The position numbers and the translations under genes were made by a program. Positions 7,890 to 9,205 of a stretch of 9,205 nt of DNA are shown here, piece after piece. Under the pieces are notes generated by a model. That model was not told the origin of the DNA and made no database searches. It saw nothing but the letters and a program-made list of their open reading frames with translations. The DNA lies in assembly GCA_964242035.1 (NCBI GenBank), contig CAXTCL010000153.1, positions 1-9,205 on the forward strand, given 5' to 3'. The number at the start of each line of letters is the position of its first letter. The first letter of the stretch is position 1. The stretch comes from BOG-908 sp964242035. GTDB taxonomy: Bacteria > Pseudomonadota > Alphaproteobacteria > Acetobacterales > Acetobacteraceae.

Positions 7890-7939
7890 GGAAGCAAGGC
7901 CTTCTTTTTTGAACAAAAGAAGCAAAAAACTTTTGCTCC
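7890..7939 (-). repeat. Repeat arm 8 (reverse, CTTC stem)
   Basis: Reverse copy starting at the base after the MetX-like stop codon. One base differs near the loop (GAACAAAAGAAG), shortening the stem but leaving CTTCTTTT/AAAAGAAG paired. Confidence 0.9.
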
Positions 7940-8016
7940 CCGCCTGCATTAGCGCCCGCTCTGATGTGCCATCATGCGTGTTTGCAGAAGCGGCGCGGAC
8001 CTTGGTGCAGGCGGGG
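7938..8016. repeat. Core between arms 8 and 9, with outer and inner hairpins
   Basis: CCCCGCCTGCA (7938-7948) and TGCAGGCGGGG (8006-8016) form a perfect 11-bp outer stem. Inside, CCGCTCTG (7956-7963) can pair with CAGAAGCGG (7985-7993) around one bulged A. This is the same position as the inner stem of the core at 6071-6104, where the closing pairs differ on both strands. The right half (7976-8013) matches 6087-6124 at 33 of 38 positions. Confidence 0.75.
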
Positions 8017-8068
8017 GAACAAAAGTTTTTTGGTCCTTTTTTTCAAAAAAGGACTGCTTGCTTTCTTC
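8014..8068 (+). repeat. Repeat arm 9 (forward, GTCC stem)
   Basis: Forward copy of the GTCC/GGAC type. Here the gene to its right runs on the minus strand and reads into the arm, taking its TGA stop (8043-8045) from it. This is the only copy that overlaps a coding sequence. Confidence 0.9.
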
Positions 8069-8537
8069 CTGCCGCCAACACCACGACAACCGCGCCGTTC
8101 AACACGGGCACCGCAAACCCGGCGTGGCATAAAGCCGCAGCCAGGCAACAGACCCCTTCGGCCAGGCAAGCGCGGCAGCAGCGGTCGAGCGCAAACTTGT
8201 ATAGATAGTTGTCGAGCAACGGCGCGTCGCCGGCCTGCGCGGCCGCAAGTGCGCGCAGCAGGCGACACTCGTCCTTTGTCAGTGCCGGCGCGCAACATGG
8301 CGCCAGGCGCACCGCCCTGGCCCCCGGGTGCGAGCACGCCGCCAACCGGAACGCCCGGAACGCACGCCGGGCCTGCACGAGATAGGCGCAGGGCGGCAGC
8401 AACAGGCCGGTGCCGCCGCCCGGGCTGTCCGTAGGCGCGTACATCGCTCGCAGGGTGCTCACTGCCACTTGCAGGCAGACGGCATCCGCGCAGGGCGCAA
8501 TACGGGCCGGTCCGGGGATGGCTTGCATGATCGTCAT
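8043..8537 (-). CDS. Cysteine-rich protein of unknown function, stop codon inside repeat
   Basis: I do not recognise this 164-residue protein. It has 13 cysteines (16, 21, 50, 68, 81, 82, 91, 120, 121, 124, 130, 131, 137), including Cys-Cys pairs at 81-82, 120-121 and 130-131. DRCCRACLAEGVCC at 118-131 could bind metal, which is inference. The middle, LAPCC followed by LTKDECRLLRALAAAQ, resembles VQCVCC followed by ISPDERALLDVLALSQ in the divergent neighbour, so the two are probably distant paralogues. The start is the ATG at 8537, seven bases after an ideal GGAGG; the frame continues seven codons further to a TTG at 8558 that has no such site. The C-terminus runs into the repeat arm: the last residues, GRKQAVLF, and the TGA at 8043-8045 are encoded by it. 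Transcription probably starts in the 99-bp gap that contains a Fur-like box. Confidence 0.75.
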   Translation of the reverse strand: MTIMQAIPGPARIAPCADAVCLQVAVSTLRAMYAPTDSPGGGTGLLLPPCAYLVQARRAFRAFRLAACSHPGARAVRLAPCCAPALTKDECRLLRALAAAQAGDAPLLDNYLYKFALDRCCRACLAEGVCCLAAALCHAGFAVPVLNGAVVVVLAAGRKQAVLF

Positions 8538-8544
8538 GGACAGA

Positions 8545-8549
8545 CCTCC
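8545..8549 (-). promoter_or_regulatory. Shine-Dalgarno site fixing the start of the minus-strand cysteine-rich gene
   Basis: GGAGG on the minus strand, seven bases before the ATG at 8537. It decides between that ATG and the longer TTG start at 8558, which the site would overlap rather than precede. Confidence 0.75.
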
Positions 8550-8577
8550 AGGCGGCAATTGCCACGCCAGCCACGCT

Positions 8578-8596
8578 ATTGCGAATGACTCTCAAT
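8578..8596. promoter_or_regulatory. Candidate Fur box in divergent promoter
   Basis: The 19-bp dyad ATTGCGAATGACTCTCAAT lies in the gap between the two divergent cysteine-rich genes. Its 15-bp heart, TGCGAATGACTCTCA (8580-8594), matches the classical 7-1-7 Fur pattern TGAGAATGATTCTCA at 13 of 15 positions. It sits 40 bp from the minus-strand start and 40 bp from the plus-strand start, so one bound dimer could repress both. On the minus strand TTGATA followed after 17 bp by TAGCGT could be a weak promoter overlapping the box. Fur is inferred from the motif; Irr or another regulator with a similar dyad cannot be ruled out. Confidence 0.5.
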
Positions 8597-8636
8597 ATCA
8601 AGTAGAACGGGTCGCATCACTCTGGGAGCTACCGCG

Positions 8637-9152
8637 ATGGCCAAGACGCACACTGACTGCCCGCCCGGCGACGTAGCGGACGAACGCCTGGCGCTGCCGG
8701 TCGAGCAGGGCGTCCTGCTATGGTGCATGCGCGCGCTGGTGATCGAGATGAAGCGCGGGCTCGTGGCGGACAGGCCGGCGGACGAGCTGCTCGCCGCGTT
8801 GGGTGCCCCGTCCGCGTCACCCTGCCTGAAAGCGTTCATGTCCGCGCTGAGCCGTGGCTGCACGCGCCTGATCGAGGTTCAGTGCGTCTGCTGCAGGCGT
8901 ATCAGCCCGGACGAGCGCGCGCTACTGGACGTGCTGGCGCTTAGCCAAGCGATGCGGCCGTTCGAGGCGCTGCTGCTTCTGCGTGGGTTCATGACGCAGG
9001 TGGGCGCTGACGCTGCGCTCGGCAGCGCTGAGGAAATCGGGCTGGCGCTGGCCCAGGCGGGCCGCTTCCTGCCCGAGCCTGAGGAGGAGGTGCGCCATTT
9101 TGCGCTTTCCTCGGCGGGGTGGGGCCGGTTGGTGGAAGCGACGCTGCACTAA
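8637..9152 (+). CDS. Small cysteine-containing protein of unknown function
   Basis: I do not recognise this 171-residue protein. It is predicted to be cytoplasmic, with no signal peptide or membrane segment, and looks mainly alpha-helical. Its seven cysteines are at 8, 30, 63, 75, 83, 85 and 86; the cluster VQCVCCRR at 81-88 is followed by ISPDERALLDVLALSQ at 89-104 and later by IGLALAQAGRFLPEPEEE. The same order (Cys cluster, a [ST]-[PK]-DE-x-x-LL helix, then an Ala-rich helix ending near AGRFLP) occurs in the divergent neighbour. The start ATG at 8637 has GGGAG at 8624-8628, eight bases upstream. The shared upstream gap carries a Fur-like box, so iron-dependent repression is possible. The TAA is followed directly by a reverse arm. 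Confidence 0.82.
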   Translation: MAKTHTDCPPGDVADERLALPVEQGVLLWCMRALVIEMKRGLVADRPADELLAALGAPSASPCLKAFMSALSRGCTRLIEVQCVCCRRISPDERALLDVLALSQAMRPFEALLLLRGFMTQVGADAALGSAEEIGLALAQAGRFLPEPEEEVRHFALSSAGWGRLVEATLH

Positions 9153-9205
9153 GGAAGCAAGCAAGGCCTTCTTTTTTGAAAAAAAGAAGCAAAAAACTTT
9201 TGACT
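9153..9205 (-). repeat. Repeat arm 10 (reverse, CTTC stem)
   Basis: Reverse copy starting at the base after the TAA of the plus-strand cysteine-containing gene and running to the window end; the partner core and arm would lie outside. It closes the block opened by the arm at 8014-8068. Confidence 0.9.

Noticed and set aside
3128..8068. Insertion sequence or transposon
   Set aside because: No transposase or recognisable target-site duplication is visible; the units could be non-autonomous, but that is not shown here.
7972..8601. Alternative minus-strand frame of 209 codons over the cysteine-rich gene
   Set aside because: It has no good ribosome site, ends through the arm and core, and lacks the similarity to the divergent neighbour shown by the chosen frame.
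1..9205. CRISPR-like or tandem repeat array
   Set aside because: The copies alternate in orientation, are themselves hairpins, and are separated by whole genes or structured cores, not by uniform spacers.

Overview
High-GC, C/G-ending-codon DNA from a free-living alphaproteobacterium. The gene families and the style of the A/T-rich intergenic repeats suggest Acetobacteraceae; this is inference, since no rRNA or other taxonomic marker is present.

Layout, left to right: an AsmA/YhdP-like envelope protein on the minus strand; glnE, the bifunctional glutamine synthetase adenylyltransferase/deadenylylase, on the plus strand and divergent from it; a PrxQ/Bcp-type peroxiredoxin; an exported MetX-like alpha/beta hydrolase; and a divergent pair of small cysteine-rich proteins that I do not recognise but that appear distantly related to each other. 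A likely Fur box lies in the 99-bp gap between that pair.

The main non-coding content is a family of ten copies of a roughly 50-bp A/T-rich hairpin element ('arm'). Every gene block is bracketed by one forward copy on its left and one reverse copy on its right, with the same end always facing the coding sequence. Each of the four complete inter-block gaps is therefore a large imperfect palindrome: reverse arm, GC-rich core of about 30-90 bp that usually forms its own hairpin, forward arm. Two stem types of the arm exist, and both strands of the stem change together between them. Arms often touch the stop codon, supply one stop codon themselves, and sit directly upstream of two start codons.

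Functionally the window mixes nitrogen control (glnE), peroxide defence (peroxiredoxin), envelope maintenance (AsmA-like), an exported hydrolase or acyltransferase, and a candidate iron-responsive pair. Because arms separate all blocks, I see no classical tight operon. There is no gene-free stretch above 300 bases: the longest gap is 204 bp and all gaps except the Fur-box gap consist mostly of the repeat units. No tRNA, rRNA, transposase or CRISPR array was seen.
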